From the NCBI GenBank assembly GCA_023264975.1, contig JAHFUS010000006.1:19923-83922 (forward strand): a stretch of DNA of 64,000 nt, written 5' to 3'. Each line of letters opens with the position of its first letter. Within the stretch, counting starts at the first letter, position 1. Below the pieces are notes generated by a model. That model ran no database searches. It worked only from the letters and a program-made list of their open reading frames with translations, and was not told the DNA's origin. The position numbers and the translations under genes were made by a program. Below, one piece after another: positions 62,437 to 64,000 of this stretch. This DNA comes from Actinomycetes bacterium (GTDB lineage: Bacteria > Actinomycetota > Acidimicrobiia > Acidimicrobiales > GCA-2861595).

Positions 62437-63021
62437 TCAATCGGCGAGAAGCTTGCCCGCCTCGCTCGCCCGACGCCAGAGCACGAGATGGGAGGTGTGG
62501 AGACCCTCTCGCCGCAGAAGCTCCGATTTGGCGCCTGGATCAGTCGCTCTCTCATACTCGTTCAGGACCGCGAGCTTGTAGGCCGACGTGAAGCGTCGGC
62601 GACGAGGCCGTTCGCTGCGGTCCTTCGACAGTTGCCGAAGAACGTTGACGAGCACGGTCGTCGGGTCGAAGACCACGTACTGGCCGGGCGTGCGGCCGAG
62701 CCGGCAAAGATCCTTGGCACGGCTCACCGACATACTCTTGGAGGTTGTCTCCCAGACGATCACGAATCCGGCCCGCTCGGGAACGTCGAGGCGCCCCGTG
62801 GCCGTTCCGTAGCCTGCGACGTCAAGCCCCGAACGCCCGAGGTGACCGAGCGCGCCGAGGCGGATCACCTCGGAGAGGGCATACGTGCGCCGCCGGTCGG
62901 GACCCTCGGTGACGTGCGACGGGACGATCCATCCTCGACGAGCCCAGTAGTCGAGCTGGCGGTATGTGACGCCCGCCAAGGCCGCTGCCTCGGGTGCGGA
63001 GAACTCATCGGTCGCCGGCAC
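62437..63021 (-). CDS. Chimera of a MerR-type regulator and an IS3-type transposase N-terminus
   Basis: 194 residues from GTG 63021. Residues 1-75 are a MerR-like DNA-binding domain (FSAPEAAALAGVTYRQLDYWARRGWI, split by length; GPDRRRTYALSEVIRLGAL). A central region (about 80-135, FVIVWETTSKSMSVSRAKDL, TPGQYVVFDPTTVLVNVL) resembles the effector part of small MerR proteins. The C-terminal 50 residues match the helix-turn-helix of IS3/COG2963 transposase OrfA: RRRFTSAYKLAVLNEYERAT, PGAKSELLRREGLHTSHLVL, WRRASEAG. The transposase part stops early. It is either a regulator fused to an inserted element end or a domesticated fusion. Confidence 0.72.
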   Translation of the reverse strand: MPATDEFSAPEAAALAGVTYRQLDYWARRGWIVPSHVTEGPDRRRTYALSEVIRLGALGHLGRSGLDVAGYGTATGRLDVPERAGFVIVWETTSKSMSVSRAKDLCRLGRTPGQYVVFDPTTVLVNVLRQLSKDRSERPRRRRFTSAYKLAVLNEYERATDPGAKSELLRREGLHTSHLVLWRRASEAGKLLAD

Positions 63022-63123
63022 GCCTTGCTCCAGAACCCGGCGGTGACGACCGGTGAAAATTCGGCACGAGCCAAAGAACGACCATGACTGGAAGGGGCCA
63101 GCGGCCCGCCTGAAAGAGCCGCT

Positions 63124-63294
63124 TCATCGGGTATGGAGGCGACGGTAGAGGGCGACGGTCTCGTCGGCGATCGCCGGCCAACTGAAATGGTCCGCCACCC
63201 GCTGGCGACCCCGCTGCCCGAATAGGCGTGCCTTCGCCGGGTCGGCCAACAACTCGTTGACGCGTGCAGCGATGTCCCTGGCTAGACATCCCAC
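63124..63294 (-). pseudogene. 3' end of a GT4-type glycosyltransferase gene cut by an IS
   Basis: The frame ending at TGA 63124 reads LARDIAARVNELLADPAKAR, then LFGQRGRQRVADHFSWPAIA and DETVALYRRLHTR. This is the C-terminal helix region of a glycogen-synthase/GT4 glycosyltransferase (FSW..IA..T..LYR pattern). The preceding 300 or more residues are missing, and the transposase gene begins within about 15 bp of the break, so an insertion at about 63295 removed or displaced the rest. Confidence 0.75.
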
Positions 63295-63306
63295 GCTCGT
63301 AGCGTG

Positions 63307-64000
63307 TCAAGCGGCGATTGTTCGGTGGCCCCAGGCGGTGTGCTCGTTGTAGAGGGTGTCGTGGCGTAGGCAGCCGTGGAGGATGCCGACGAGGCGGTTG
63401 GCGAGGGCTCGCAGGGCGCGTTGGTGGGTGTCGCCTGCGGAGCGGTGTTGGTCGTAGAACGCCCGCGCTCCGGGGCTGGTGTTGATGGCGGCGAAGGCCC
63501 ACATCTGGCAGGCGTCAGCGAGCCGCTTGTTGCGGGCGTAGCGGGCAAGGACGACGCGGCTGCGGCCTGATGCCTTGGTGATCGGTGACGTGCCGGCGTA
63601 GTTCTTGCGACACTTGGCATCGGAATAGCGGTTCGGGTCATCCCCGAACTCGCCGAGCACCCGGGCGCCGAGTGTCATCCCCAGTCCTGGCAGGGATCGG
63701 ATGACCTTGGCGGCCGGGTGCTGCTCAAAACGGTCGGCCAGTTCGAGTTCGAGCCCGGCGATCTGGGTGGTCAACTCTGCGGCGACGGCGACGAGGGCCC
63801 GGGCAACCGAGCCCATCGACTCCGACACGAGGTCGGGCGCGCTGAGCTGGTCGGAACGCAACGCCGCTTGGATCTCGCCGGTGAATCGGCCTGGGTTTGA
63901 CGGAGGCTCGTTCGGTTGGTTTTGCCGTCCGGCTCGTCGCCGTCTGGCCCCGCGATTGTGGCACGGCGGGCGGCCGGTGTCAGTTGCCGCTGAGGAGCTC
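63307..64000 (-). CDS. IS110-family transposase, C-terminal part (runs off window)
   Basis: The stop is at 63307 and the frame stays open to the window edge. The Transposase_20 C-terminal domain is clear: RSLPGLGMTLGARVLGEFGD, RYSDAKCRKNYAGTSPITKA, SGRSRVVLARYARNKRLADA and LANRLVGILHGCLRHDTLY, with the conserved Ser in AGTSP used by this family. The N-terminal RuvC-like DEDD domain lies outside. IS110 elements usually lack long inverted repeats, so the end is placed only by the break in the glycosyltransferase gene. Confidence 0.9.
   Translation of the reverse strand, partial: SSSAATDTGRPPCHNRGARRRRAGRQNQPNEPPSNPGRFTGEIQAALRSDQLSAPDLVSESMGSVARALVAVAAELTTQIAGLELELADRFEQHPAAKVIRSLPGLGMTLGARVLGEFGDDPNRYSDAKCRKNYAGTSPITKASGRSRVVLARYARNKRLADACQMWAFAAINTSPGARAFYDQHRSAGDTHQRALRALANRLVGILHGCLRHDTLYNEHTAWGHRTIAA

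Overview
The window is uniformly very high in GC, uses GTG starts freely, and carries actinobacterial hallmarks: a PASTA Ser/Thr kinase, GatCAB with GltX, a DUF3105 protein, and a putative mycothiol-dependent isomerase fold. Repeats of the form GYWLAxxDGGVFxFGDA, a proline-rich protein with a sunset-like C-terminus and an AbiEi/DUF559-type protein suggest an uncultured member of the Acidimicrobiia. This placement is inferred from protein families; no rRNA is present.

Layout. 1-10 kb: the 3' part of ligA, a PASTA kinase, an SCP2 protein, an esterase, the gatCAB operon, a lipoprotein and a membrane-anchored unknown. 10-16 kb: ilvD, then ilvB-ilvN-ilvC behind a leader peptide and terminator. 16-22 kb: a DUF559 protein, serC, an aspartate aminotransferase, a DUF3105 protein and serA. 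22-24 kb: leuA behind its own leader. 24-29 kb: a secreted 3D-domain protein, a rhomboid protease, a GlxA-type regulator, and a broken gene with a 15-bp tandem repeat. 29-32 kb: leuC-leuD, divergent from an IclR-type regulator. 32-35 kb: a hydrolase, a kelch lipoprotein, a CooC-like ATPase with an in-frame UGA, and greA. 35-39 kb: leuB-ilvE-cimA behind a third leader. 39-50 kb: an epoxide-hydrolase-like protein, an acyl-CoA dehydrogenase, an orphan Flp pilin, several decayed genes, a MarR/MFS pair, a response regulator, gltX, a YdcF protein, tRNA-Gln and tRNA-Glu.

50.5-60.4 kb is a 9.9-kb integrative mobilizable element inserted in tRNA-Glu(CUC). It is bounded by 44-bp direct repeats. It carries a tyrosine integrase, a DUF433/PIN-like toxin-antitoxin pair, an excisionase-like protein, a winged-helix protein, a TrwC (MobF) relaxase-helicase and a two-gene ABC exporter preceded by a possible 43-residue peptide gene. 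Beyond it lie a BtuF-like binding protein, a MerR/transposase chimera, a glycosyltransferase 3' remnant and part of an IS110-type transposase running off the window.

How it works together. Every enzyme needed to make Val and Leu from pyruvate is here. With CimA plus LeuCD/LeuB, Ile can also be made without threonine. Three separate operons carry leader peptides with different codon runs (Ile-Leu-Val, Leu-Leu-Leu, Val-Ala-Val-Ile). In each, the stop codon abuts a hairpin and is followed by an intrinsic terminator. leuCD instead faces an IclR gene across a short region with a palindromic operator-like site. A second theme is four near-identical long palindromes between 15.6 and 34.7 kb. Three lie between convergent genes and three supply stop codons to flanking genes.
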